From Clostridium sp. D43t1_170807_H7 (GTDB lineage: Bacteria; Bacillota; Clostridia; Clostridiales; Clostridiaceae): a DNA stretch of 64,000 nt. The stretch's first letter is position 1; every line of letters starts with the position of its first letter. The position numbers were made by a program, and so were the translations under genes. The DNA is taken from NCBI RefSeq assembly GCF_015555905.1, contig NZ_JADNLK010000002.1, positions 124,001-188,000 on the forward strand, in the 5' to 3' direction. Below, piece after piece: positions 47,186 through 56,336 of the stretch. The notes under the pieces are model-generated. The model worked only from the letters and a program-made list of their open reading frames with translations, made no database searches and was not told the DNA's origin.

Positions 47186-48637
47186 CTATTTAATTTCCTT
47201 AAGTATTGCTTTTAAATATTCATAGCAATTTTTTACTGATGAAATACTCATATGCTCATCAGGAGTATGAACATCATAAAGGTTTGGTCCAAAACTTATC
47301 ATATCAAGATTACCTAACTTCTCATTAAATAACCCACACTCAACACCTGCATGAATTGCTACTATCTTTGCTTCTTTTCCATAAAGATCTTTATGAACCT
47401 TTTGGCAAACTTCTCTTATTTTTGAATTAGGATTATATTCCCATGCTGGATAATCTGATGTAGTTGTGAATTCTCCTCCTAAAAGTTCAACTATAGTTTT
47501 ACTTCTTAAAACTATTTCTTCTTTTAATGATGGTACAGAACTTCTTATTGCTGAGTCAAATTCCACTGTCGTATCATTAGTAGTTAAAACACCTAAGTTA
47601 GTTGAGCTTTCTACTAATCCATCTATTTCTACACTTTTTGAATTTATTCCATTTGGATATAAGTATAATAAATTTAAAACTTTACTAGTGCATTCATCTG
47701 TAAATTCTCTTTCTACACTATCAGTAGCTACTGAACCTTCTATTTTTAATCCTGGATCTTGAGTTCTTAATTCATTACCTATAATATCATTCCAATTTTT
47801 TATTACATTTATAACTGTATTTTCATCACTAGCATTAATAGATATAATAGCTTCAGCTTCCCTTGGAATTGCATTGTTCTTAGAACCACCATTTAAATTA
47901 ACAAGATTAAACTTAACTTCTCTTGATAATCCTTTAAGAACTCTACCTAGAATTTTATTTGAATTTCCTCTTTCTTTAATTATATCCATACCAGAGTGAC
48001 CACCTTTAAGTCCTGATATATTTATTTTTACTAGTTTTTTATCTTTAATATCTTGTTTTTCTATATTAATAGTTGCTGTACTTCTTATTCCACCAGCACA
48101 ACTTACTAAAAGATATCCTTCTTCTTCATTGTCTAAGTTTATTAATATCTTACCATCAATATGTTCTTTATTGATAGCCATTGCTCCAGACATTCCTGTT
48201 TCTTCATCTGTAGTAATTAATACTTCTATTGGCGGATGTGGAATATCTTTTGAAGCTAATATTGCCATAGCATAAGCAACTGCAATACCATTATCACCTC
48301 CTAATGTTGTATCTGTTGCATATATATAATCATCTACTATTCTTAATTTTAATGGATCCTTTTCAAAGTCATGTTCTACACCATTATTTTTTTCACAAAC
48401 CATATCCATATGACCTTGAATAATAACAGTTGGAGCATTTTCATACCCTTTAGTTCCTGGTTTTTTAATAATAACATTTAATGCTTTATCTTGAATTGAT
48501 TCAAGACCTAGGCTCTTACCGAAATTTAATAAATAATCACTTATTCCCTTCTCATTGCCTGATCCTCTTGGAATATTTGAAATCGCTTCAAAATACTCGA
48601 AAACCTCTTTCGGTTCTAAATTTTGTAAAATTTTCAT
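47186..48637 (-). CDS. pepD: Aminoacyl-histidine dipeptidase (PepD/carnosinase, M20)
   Basis: A 483-residue M20 metallopeptidase from the ATG at 48637 (MKILQNLEPKEVFEYFEAIS), which has GAGGAGA upstream; an in-frame ATG 16 codons earlier is unsupported. Zinc ligands are in VIIQGHMDMVCEKN, TTLGGDNGIAVAYAMA and ITTDEETGMSGA, with GHSGMDI and a late HAGVECGLF. It hydrolyses Xaa-His and other dipeptides in the cytosol for amino-acid recovery. Single gene with terminator. Confidence 0.92.
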   Translation of the reverse strand: MKILQNLEPKEVFEYFEAISNIPRGSGNEKGISDYLLNFGKSLGLESIQDKALNVIIKKPGTKGYENAPTVIIQGHMDMVCEKNNGVEHDFEKDPLKLRIVDDYIYATDTTLGGDNGIAVAYAMAILASKDIPHPPIEVLITTDEETGMSGAMAINKEHIDGKILINLDNEEEGYLLVSCAGGIRSTATINIEKQDIKDKKLVKINISGLKGGHSGMDIIKERGNSNKILGRVLKGLSREVKFNLVNLNGGSKNNAIPREAEAIISINASDENTVINVIKNWNDIIGNELRTQDPGLKIEGSVATDSVEREFTDECTSKVLNLLYLYPNGINSKSVEIDGLVESSTNLGVLTTNDTTVEFDSAIRSSVPSLKEEIVLRSKTIVELLGGEFTTTSDYPAWEYNPNSKIREVCQKVHKDLYGKEAKIVAIHAGVECGLFNEKLGNLDMISFGPNLYDVHTPDEHMSISSVKNCYEYLKAILKEIK

Positions 48638-48761
48638 ATTTAAGTCTCCTCGCTGTTTAATTATGTTAAAATAATTATATATCAATTAGTATATCATATC
48701 TATTATAGCAGTTAAATTTATTACCCTATAATTTTTATTTTAATTAAAGTGAGGTGGTTTT

Positions 48762-48955
48762 ATGCAAAAGACTAAAATGATTTTTACAATTAGACCTGCA
48801 AGCCATAATGAAACAATGCTGCCTCATTTGTTAGAAAAGCATTCGATATTATTGAAATAAGAACTTTATTAAATTCTCATTCAGCAAAAACAATGTCTAA
48901 AATAGCTAAAGAAACCGAGGCGCACCTAGATTATATACAAAAATATAAAAAGTAA
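48762..48955 (+). pseudogene. pyk: Remnant of a pyruvate kinase gene
   Basis: From an ATG with GAGGTGG upstream the frame reads MQKTKMIFTIRPASHNETML, which is the N-terminus of bacterial pyruvate kinase (KTKMIFTIGPAS...), with glycine replaced by arginine. It stops after about 32 codons. Shifting frame near 48846 gives TMSKIAKETEAHLDY, which resembles the mid-protein TMxxIxxETExxLDY segment after the active-site domain. About 300 internal codons and the rest are missing, so a large deletion plus frameshift left only a stub. A perfect terminator follows it. A functional pyk must lie elsewhere. Confidence 0.75.
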
Positions 48956-48988
48956 TGATATTATCACTATAATAATATCATTACTTTT
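48948..48988. terminator. Bidirectional terminator after the pyruvate kinase remnant
   Basis: A perfect 17-bp stem (48948-48964 with 48972-48988) with a 7-base loop and T run. It lies between the remnant (its stop codon is in the stem) and the convergent S1-domain gene, so it can serve both. Confidence 0.85.
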
Positions 48989-49011
48989 TTATTTACTAAG
49001 TTATTTTTTAA

Positions 49012-50157
49012 TTAGTTAAATAATCCTTTGAATAAATCTCCTAATGTAACATCATCATCATTATCATTATATTGCATATATTCATTTGATCTTTCAACTG
49101 CATCTTTAATACTTAGAGAAATTCTCTTATTTTCCTTGTTAACATCAAGAACTTTAACTTTAATCATTTGTCCTATTTCAAGAACATCTGAAGGTTTAGC
49201 TATGTTTTCATCTGTAATTTCATTTATATGAACTAGCCCTTCAACTCCAGGAAATAATTCTACAAATGCTCCAAATGACATAAACTTAACTACCTTACCT
49301 TCTATTACATCACCAGTTTTTATATTATCAGCATGAACTTTCCAAGGTTCCTTATCTACATCTTTTAATATTAGAGATACTCTTTCATGTTCTGTATCTA
49401 CATCACCTACAAATACAGTAACCTTATCTCCAACATTTACTACATCTTCAACTCTTTTAACTCTTTCCCAAGCTAAATCATTAATATGAATTAATCCAGT
49501 AATTCCACCAATATCTACAATAGCCCCAACCTTAATGATCTTCTTAACTGTACCTTCTCTTTTTTCACCACTCTTTACAGTTTTCCAAAGTTCTTTCTTC
49601 TTAGCTTGGTAAGCTTCTTCTTCTAATACTCTTCTAGAAGCAACAACTTTTCTATTTCTTAAATCTAATTCTGTTAACTTAACCTCAATTTCTTTTCCTA
49701 ATAAAGTACTTAACTCTATTCTTTCTCTTGAAGCTAATGAAGCTGGAATAAATACTCTGATTGACCCATAGTAAGCCACTAATCCACCTTTAACTTCTTC
49801 TTTTACTAAAACTTTTATAGTTTCTTCATTTTTGAAAGCTCTTTGTAAATCTTCTTTTTCAGTTATCTGTAATGCTCTTAATCTTGAAAGCTGAACATAC
49901 CCTTCACCATCATTAGGTGAAATAACGTATACATCTAATATATCCCCTGGTTTAACAACTTCTAATGGAGAAACATCACCTACTACTAATTCCTCTTTTG
50001 TTATTACACCATCAAATGCATAATTAATATTAACTGCAACTTCCTTTTCATTAACATCTATAACTTGACCTTTTAATATATCTCCTGAATTAATTCTCTT
50101 AACATCAAATTCTTTTAAAAGATCTCCCATTGAATTTTCATTTAATTCAACTGACAT
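49012..50157 (-). CDS. rpsA: 30S ribosomal protein S1 homologue (four S1 domains)
   Basis: A ~381-residue RNA-binding protein from the ATG at 50157 (MSVELNENSMGDLLKEFD), with AAAGGAGTG upstream. Four S1/OB domains are visible: GDILKGQVIDVNEKEVAVNI, the degenerate second (EEVKGGLVAYYGSIRVFIPAS), GEKREGTVKKIIKVGAIVDI and GDVIEGKVVKFMSFGAFVEL. Gram-positive S1 homologues have four domains against six in E. coli. In some clostridia it is fused or linked to ispH; here it stands alone. It aids translation of structured mRNAs or RNA turnover. Confidence 0.88.
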   Translation of the reverse strand: MSVELNENSMGDLLKEFDVKRINSGDILKGQVIDVNEKEVAVNINYAFDGVITKEELVVGDVSPLEVVKPGDILDVYVISPNDGEGYVQLSRLRALQITEKEDLQRAFKNEETIKVLVKEEVKGGLVAYYGSIRVFIPASLASRERIELSTLLGKEIEVKLTELDLRNRKVVASRRVLEEEAYQAKKKELWKTVKSGEKREGTVKKIIKVGAIVDIGGITGLIHINDLAWERVKRVEDVVNVGDKVTVFVGDVDTEHERVSLILKDVDKEPWKVHADNIKTGDVIEGKVVKFMSFGAFVELFPGVEGLVHINEITDENIAKPSDVLEIGQMIKVKVLDVNKENKRISLSIKDAVERSNEYMQYNDNDDDVTLGDLFKGLFN

Positions 50158-50231
50158 AGTATCCACTCCTTTGTAAAAACATCTCATAATTAATTTTAAG
50201 TCACCAGTAAATTTTATACAAGTAAAAGAAT

Positions 50232-50263
50232 AAAAAAGCTACTTCTCACAAAGTAGCTTTTTT
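50232..50263 (-). terminator. Terminator after the CBS-domain gene
   Basis: A perfect 13-bp stem (50232-50244 with 50251-50263) flanked by A6 and T-rich sequence, loop CTCACA. It separates the CBS gene from the S1 gene promoter. Confidence 0.85.
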
Positions 50264-50269
50264 TAAACT

Positions 50270-50689
50270 CTATAATATTTTTTTATTTTTCTTTATTGCA
50301 TTGTAACAATAATTTATTATGTCACTACGTTTTATTATTCCTATAAATATACCTTCATCATCAACTACTGGTACAAAATTTTGAGTTGTAGCTAATCTAA
50401 TAATACTTTCAACATCTGCATTAATAGAAACACTCTTATGCTTTGTTCTTATAGCTATTTCACTTACTTTAACATTTTCCGTATTTTTAAAGTTAAGATT
50501 TGCAGTATTTTTTAACTTCCACAATAAATCTCCTTCTGTTAAAGTTCCAACATATCTTCCATGCTTGTCTATTAGTGGTATTGCTGTATAACCATGATGC
50601 TCCATTCTCTCAATTACTTGTCTCATTGTTGCATCTATATATTCATAAATAACCTCATTTTTAGGAGTTAAAAGAAATGCAATATTCAT
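50270..50689 (-). CDS. Protein with two CBS domains
   Basis: A 139-residue protein that is essentially one Bateman module. The first CBS covers about 15-65 (MEHHGYTAIPLIDKHGRYVGTLTEGDLLW) and the second about 78-130 (VESIIRLATTQNFVPVVDDEGIFIGIIKRSDII). Such modules bind adenine nucleotides and usually regulate a partner, but no enzyme is fused here. Resembles YkuL/AcuB-type stand-alone CBS proteins. Ribosome site AAAGGAAG; monocistronic. Ligand unknown. Confidence 0.85.
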   Translation of the reverse strand: MNIAFLLTPKNEVIYEYIDATMRQVIERMEHHGYTAIPLIDKHGRYVGTLTEGDLLWKLKNTANLNFKNTENVKVSEIAIRTKHKSVSINADVESIIRLATTQNFVPVVDDEGIFIGIIKRSDIINYCYNAIKKNKKIL

Positions 50690-50796
50690 ATCTTCTTCCT
50701 TTCCTTTAAATAATACTTCTTCTCCATTTTATCATATATAAAATATAATTGTTATATTATCTTTAAATTTTAATAATTTATTAATTTAATATAATT

Positions 50797-51702
50797 TTAA
50801 TTGTAAACTTTATGCTTTAATTTATTTTCATATCTTAAATAATCATATTCATCTATTATAGTTGCAACTTCTTTATATATCTCCTCACCACATAAACTCT
50901 TTCTCACAATAAGTTCATCTAAGATTCTACTGTTACATTTTGTACATGTTCCAAGACATATAAATCTCCATCCCACTACACTAAATGGGTAATCAATTAC
51001 AATTTTTTTTTGACACTTAGGACATGTTTGATTTATTTTATCATAATTCAGCTCTATTCCCTCTAATGAAGTTACCTCTAAAGCTGGCATTTTATAAACA
51101 TCTTCTATTATATACCTTTTTATAGCTCTAGCATTATATACATTTTTAAATACATGCGCTGTATATATAGAATCATTTAATGCATCATGTAATGCATCCT
51201 CATTTACTTTTATTTTTAATGCCTTAAGTGCATTTTTCAAACTCAATGATTTTCTAAAACCTAATATCTTTGTTACATATTCTTGAATATCTAAATAATT
51301 GTTAATCCAACTTAAGTCATTATATCCATAATGATTTGCATTTCTTATTATTTCAGCTATATCATCCTTGGCCCATGAACAAATTATATCACCTTCATTA
51401 ACCATACTTCTAAGTTTATTAAGACCCTCTATAAAATGAACTCCATTTTCTAAATCTTTTATATCTATTTTTGTTATATCTAATATTTTAGGATTTATTA
51501 CCGGAATAACCGATGGCTTTATAAACACTTTCAGTTCTTCACAAGGTTGCATATGAGCATCTAATTTAACTGCCCCTATTTCTATTATTTCATTTACTAA
51601 ATCCAACTTTTTTAAGTTAGGATAATCATTATATACATTTGGAATACACTTATGTATTCCACTTAAATTATTAAATTCTAAATCTACTATTATAAAAGCC
51701 AA
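50797..51702 (-). CDS. DEDDh 3'-5' exonuclease with C-terminal zinc ribbon
   Basis: A ~301-residue exonuclease. The first acidic motif is IIVDLEFNN (DxE), an internal CSWAKDD carries the second, and HDALNDSIYTAHVF is the third with the HxxxxD pattern. After the nuclease (~1-200) comes a C-terminal domain with CPKC and CTKC pairs, likely a zinc ribbon for nucleic-acid binding. I place the start at a TTG (51702) four bases after GGGGAG; a GTG four codons upstream abuts AGAAGG with no spacing. Next to a MutS-like gene, so a DNA or RNA processing role is plausible. Substrate unknown. Confidence 0.75.
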   Translation of the reverse strand: MAFIIVDLEFNNLSGIHKCIPNVYNDYPNLKKLDLVNEIIEIGAVKLDAHMQPCEELKVFIKPSVIPVINPKILDITKIDIKDLENGVHFIEGLNKLRSMVNEGDIICSWAKDDIAEIIRNANHYGYNDLSWINNYLDIQEYVTKILGFRKSLSLKNALKALKIKVNEDALHDALNDSIYTAHVFKNVYNARAIKRYIIEDVYKMPALEVTSLEGIELNYDKINQTCPKCQKKIVIDYPFSVVGWRFICLGTCTKCNSRILDELIVRKSLCGEEIYKEVATIIDEYDYLRYENKLKHKVYN

Positions 51703-51754
51703 AATTCTCCCCACCCTTCTACTAATGACAAATTTAAAAAGTCAAATTAGTAAA

Positions 51755-53551
51755 TTAATCTTCAATATCAATGCCAGCCAACTTCATAAGATGCTTTGCA
51801 TTTTGTGTCTCGCTTTTTCCTCTTCTAAGAACATAATCAAAATTAATCTTATTATCTTTATAATATTCTCTAAAGTTATAATTAACCAACCAACTTTTTT
51901 CTTTTTCTAAATTGCATAATTCTAAATCATGAGTAGACACTAACCCAACTCCTTGAAGCTTAACAAGTTGTTCTATTAATATTCTTGCCCCATCATGTCT
52001 ATCATTTGAATTAGTTCCTTTAAATATTTCATCTAATAAGAAAAATACCTTTTCTCCTGATTTAGCAGCTTCAATAACCAATTTTATTCTTAATATTTCA
52101 GCATAAAACGAAGATATATTTTCTTCTAAATTATCTTGTGTTCTCATACAAGTATAAATATTACTTATCCCACATTTAAATTCCTTTGAACAAGTTGGTA
52201 ATCCTAAATAAGTTAAAATCATATTAAATCCTATAGTCCTTAAAAAAGTACTCTTTCCTGACATATTAGATCCTGTAATTAAAGCTACTTTCTCATTACC
52301 ATAAAGATTAAAATCATTAGACTTAGCCCTATCCCCTAATAATGGATGTGCTAAAGATTTAGCCTCAATCTCATTTACTCCTGATATAGTAGGATAAACC
52401 CACTCTTCATGTTCAAATGCTAAAGTTGATAAACTCACTAATGCTTCTATTTCTCCCATAATCTCAAGCCATTTTTCTAGTTTATAACCATTTCTAATTC
52501 TCCATTCTTCTAAATTACAAAGAATAAAAATATCACTCATTAAGAATACATTTATTATAAGATAGTAAGCATTAGATGTACTATCCCCTATCCAATTAAC
52601 TATATTTTTTAACTTTTTCATCTCAGCCTTACAATTTATATTAGATGCTACTAACTCCTTTTGGAATTCTAACAACTTCTTAGACTCAAACTTTTCATCT
52701 TGTATCAATTCTAATAAACTACTATATTTAATTATTTCTCTTTTATTTTTTATAAATATATCTATTACACTACTTAACCTTTTAGTTAATAATTTAATAA
52801 CTAAATAATTTATCATCAAATCTAATAATAAATATGTTATTGGAATACGTCCTATAATTGCTAGAAATATAATTATTGCAGTTATAGCTATAAAAATATA
52901 TGATATATACTTTATTGTGAAACTATTTTTTTCTTCACCATTAGCCCATTTCAATAATTCTTCTATATTTTCCTTTTTCTTATTTTCTATACTTGCTGCA
53001 AAATATAACCTTTCACAAAATTCTCTTTTATTGGCTAACTCTTTTATAGCTTCTTGATTATCTTGTATTTCATATCTTGTAGGTAAATCATTTAACATCA
53101 TCTTATATGCTAACTTTTTTCTACCAAATCTAGTTTTGGTTAGATTTATCCATTGAAACAAAGAACTTTTTCCGAATATATCTAAATCACTTGAAAAACT
53201 ATGATTTCTATTAATAAACTCTTCACCAATATCATCAAATTCCTTCCATGTATTATCTAGTCTCTTTATACCCTTCTCATAATAATTTAACATCGTTAAT
53301 AATCTTTTTTTAGCATTTATCTTTTCATTATGAAAAAATGCAATTACTAAAAATATAATTAACGTACATAGAAAACTAAATCCCATACCCTCTATACTAT
53401 TTTGTTTATAGTAATAATACATGGCTATTAATCCAATAATAACAACTATAAAGCGTATAACTGAAAAAGTTATAAGTTTCTTTTCTAACTTTTCTAGTTT
53501 ACCATTAACTTTGCTTATATTATCTTTATAATAATTTAACGAATTTTTCAT
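51755..53551 (-). CDS. Membrane-bound MutS-like ATPase
   Basis: A 598-residue protein with the MutS ATPase domain at the C-terminus: Walker A GSNMSGKST at 427-435, DNLEENISSFYAEI, Walker B VFFLLDEIF at about 502-510, and VSTHDLEL. The middle has a MutS core-like helical region. Unlike MutS it lacks the mismatch-binding domain and instead has four predicted membrane helices, two at about 28-75 and two at about 212-250. This is a distinct Firmicute family annotated only as MutS-related. Function unknown; mismatch repair should not be assumed. 52 bases separate it from the exonuclease gene. Confidence 0.8.
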   Translation of the reverse strand: MKNSLNYYKDNISKVNGKLEKLEKKLITFSVIRFIVVIIGLIAMYYYYKQNSIEGMGFSFLCTLIIFLVIAFFHNEKINAKKRLLTMLNYYEKGIKRLDNTWKEFDDIGEEFINRNHSFSSDLDIFGKSSLFQWINLTKTRFGRKKLAYKMMLNDLPTRYEIQDNQEAIKELANKREFCERLYFAASIENKKKENIEELLKWANGEEKNSFTIKYISYIFIAITAIIIFLAIIGRIPITYLLLDLMINYLVIKLLTKRLSSVIDIFIKNKREIIKYSSLLELIQDEKFESKKLLEFQKELVASNINCKAEMKKLKNIVNWIGDSTSNAYYLIINVFLMSDIFILCNLEEWRIRNGYKLEKWLEIMGEIEALVSLSTLAFEHEEWVYPTISGVNEIEAKSLAHPLLGDRAKSNDFNLYGNEKVALITGSNMSGKSTFLRTIGFNMILTYLGLPTCSKEFKCGISNIYTCMRTQDNLEENISSFYAEILRIKLVIEAAKSGEKVFFLLDEIFKGTNSNDRHDGARILIEQLVKLQGVGLVSTHDLELCNLEKEKSWLVNYNFREYYKDNKINFDYVLRRGKSETQNAKHLMKLAGIDIED

Positions 53552-53630
53552 CCACTTATTACCTCTTTAAATAAATCTATACTCTTAAGTTTAGACTATT
53601 TTTCCCATTTAATCCATATTAAATTATATT

Positions 53631-56336
53631 TTATGTTATTAATTTAATATATTTATGATCTATATTATTTTTTGAAATTATATTTTCTTCTCTATTATGA
53701 CAAGTAAATATAATATATTGTTTAAAATTCTGATTAACTAAATACTTAATCGTTTTTTCTACTCTTTTATTATCATATTGAACAAAAGCATCATCTAAAT
53801 ATATTGATACATCTTTGCTTTTAAATATCATATCTATAAATGCTAATCTAAGAGATAAATTTAGTTGATCATTAGCTCCATTGCTTAATATATCTGCTTG
53901 CATTATGTTATTTTCATTTCTAACTTTCATTTCATAATTATCATCTACCATAACATCACTATATTTTCCATTTGTAAATCTTCTAAATGATTCTATTACA
54001 TTTTTATTAAGTATTGGTCCAAAATTACCCCTCAGTTCTTGATATGATTCTTGCAGAATATCTATAGCAAGGTTACTTGCCTTAAATTGCTTTTCTCTTT
54101 CCTTTACTTCATCCTCAACCGCCTTAATTTCTTCTTCTATATCTGGTATTGTTCTTTTTCCATTAAATCTATTCTTTATTTCATTTTCAATATCCTTAAT
54201 ACTCTTTTCAACTTCTAATAATCTTAAGTTTTTCTCCTTAATAACAGAATCTATCTCCTCTTCATTTTCATAAGAATACTTAAAATCAACATTAATTACA
54301 TCGCATAGTTCTTTCTTAATTGAATCTATATTTTTTCCTTTTGTTAAAGCAAAATATGCTTCTTCTACTGATGCTAAATTTCTATTTATTTCATCTCTAA
54401 GTTCTAACTTTTCCTCTAACTCCTTCAAAATATCTTCAACTTCTAAAAGATTTACATTTTCAAATCCTATAGAACCTAACTTTCTTCTTATCTTTGTTTC
54501 TCTAATTTCTAATTGCTCTTTTGTCTTTTCTAAGCCAATTTTTAAATTTTTTAATTCAATCTCTAGTATATCTAATCCTTTAGATGCTTCTTGATATTTA
54601 TTAATCTCTGTTATAAGCTCTCCTAAATTATTTACTCCAGAAATTATTAAATATTCTTCTATTTCAGAATTTACAATATCATATTCATCTATTGCTTTTT
54701 CTAAAGATAATAATTCCCTTTGAGATAACTTTTCATTAATCTTTTCATTAATTTTAATTTTAAGCTTTGTATAATCATCATATATCTTTAATTTTTTAAA
54801 TAATTCTTTATAGCTACTAATTTTTAGGATGTTACAATAATAGTCTAAATCCTTTTCTATCTTATTTATCTCTCTTTTTATTGTCTGAATTTTTTTATTT
54901 TTTCTACCTCTATTGAAATAAATATTAATTAATAAAAATAAAATTGTTATAGCAAAAATTATATATAATATTACACTTAGTATGTTATTCTTTATAGCAA
55001 TTGCTAATATTATAGATAATAATGATATTACTAATAAACAAACAAAAAATAGATTATTGTTTTTACTTTCATTATTATTTTCAACTATTTTTTTTAACTC
55101 TCTTAACTTTTCTTCATAATTACTAACTGTATTTCCTATTTGTTCCTTAAAATCTTCAATAATTAAAGCATCTCCAATTATTTTTTTTGCTTCTCTTTCT
55201 TTAAGATTTAAAAAATGAATTTCATTCTCTATAGATTTATTTATATCAACTTTTTCCTTTAATACTTCTCTTCTAATACTTAATTTTTCTAATAGGTTTA
55301 ATATATTCTTGGGAAGTTGTTCTATATAATCATACCTATCTAAGGGAGATTTTAATGCTTCTACTCTTTCTTCTTTTTCTCTAATATTTTCTTTTTCTAC
55401 TTCACTTGTATCTAATACGCTTAAATATAAGGAATATTCTTCTCTTAATTCTTTTATAAACGCATAATTTATAAATTCATCATTATAAGTTAATAACTTA
55501 TTAATATACCGTTCTTTATTTTTTAATTCCTGCTTCTTTTTAAAGTATTGTGTTATTTCCTCGAATTCCTTTTTAAGCTTTGTCTTCTTTAAAAATTTCT
55601 TATATATATCTAAATTATTAATTTCACTATTTAAATTTTTCTTTTCCAAATTTAAATTGATTAATAATTCTTCATTATCTAAATTATGATTTGATAAATT
55701 ATACGCTTCATATCTTTCACTAAGTAAATTACTATACTTCTCATTTAATATATCTAAACATCCATTTTTCCTAACGTTCGAAATAGACTTTTTATATTTA
55801 TTTAATTTTGCAATTGCTACGTCTACCGATACTTGTCCATCATCTATTCCTATAGAGTTAGCTATTTTATCTATTATTTCTCCTTCCTTATCTTTTCTTA
55901 CTCCAACTCCTAATTGACCAATAAATAATGTATTAATAAAAGTAGCTCTGTTTATATTAAAAAAGTATTTTCCTGGCTCATCCTTTGAAATGTAACTTAT
56001 CTCTTCTCCAGTAATGGCATCTATTATAGAAGATGTATCTTCCTTTTTGCTCTTTCCAAAAGTTCTTCTAATTATATAATCCTTATTTTTAGATTCTACA
56101 TACAATTCCCCACTAATAGTTTCACCTGTACTTGGCATATATTTTAGTCGTTCATTTTGCTTATAGTCTTTGCCCTTGTAACTTGACATACCATATAACC
56201 AGATCTTAATGAATGCTTGAATAGTGCTCTTCCCAGCCTCATTTTCTCCATATATTACATTTATTCCATTATCAAAACTTATTACTTTATCCTTTAAACC
56301 ACCAAATGCAATAATATTTACTCTTTTAATAATCAT
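53631..56336 (-). CDS. yhaN: YhaN-like SMC-type AAA ATPase with membrane segment
   Basis: A 901-residue Rad50/SbcC-like protein. The N-terminal ATP site is GENEAGKSTIQAF (30-42). Long coiled coils cover about 190-430 and 490-760. Between them lie two hydrophobic helices (FFVCLLVISLLSIILAIAI and ILYIIFAITILFLLINIYF), typical of YhaN and unlike SbcC. The C-terminal ATPase half has LSNGANDQLNLSLRLAFIDM (signature) and IYLDDAFVQYD (Walker B). It overlaps the metallophosphoesterase gene by 11 bases. Presumed to form an SbcCD-like complex with it at the membrane. Function in repair is inferred. Confidence 0.85.
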   Translation of the reverse strand: MIIKRVNIIAFGGLKDKVISFDNGINVIYGENEAGKSTIQAFIKIWLYGMSSYKGKDYKQNERLKYMPSTGETISGELYVESKNKDYIIRRTFGKSKKEDTSSIIDAITGEEISYISKDEPGKYFFNINRATFINTLFIGQLGVGVRKDKEGEIIDKIANSIGIDDGQVSVDVAIAKLNKYKKSISNVRKNGCLDILNEKYSNLLSERYEAYNLSNHNLDNEELLINLNLEKKNLNSEINNLDIYKKFLKKTKLKKEFEEITQYFKKKQELKNKERYINKLLTYNDEFINYAFIKELREEYSLYLSVLDTSEVEKENIREKEERVEALKSPLDRYDYIEQLPKNILNLLEKLSIRREVLKEKVDINKSIENEIHFLNLKEREAKKIIGDALIIEDFKEQIGNTVSNYEEKLRELKKIVENNNESKNNNLFFVCLLVISLLSIILAIAIKNNILSVILYIIFAITILFLLINIYFNRGRKNKKIQTIKREINKIEKDLDYYCNILKISSYKELFKKLKIYDDYTKLKIKINEKINEKLSQRELLSLEKAIDEYDIVNSEIEEYLIISGVNNLGELITEINKYQEASKGLDILEIELKNLKIGLEKTKEQLEIRETKIRRKLGSIGFENVNLLEVEDILKELEEKLELRDEINRNLASVEEAYFALTKGKNIDSIKKELCDVINVDFKYSYENEEEIDSVIKEKNLRLLEVEKSIKDIENEIKNRFNGKRTIPDIEEEIKAVEDEVKEREKQFKASNLAIDILQESYQELRGNFGPILNKNVIESFRRFTNGKYSDVMVDDNYEMKVRNENNIMQADILSNGANDQLNLSLRLAFIDMIFKSKDVSIYLDDAFVQYDNKRVEKTIKYLVNQNFKQYIIFTCHNREENIISKNNIDHKYIKLIT

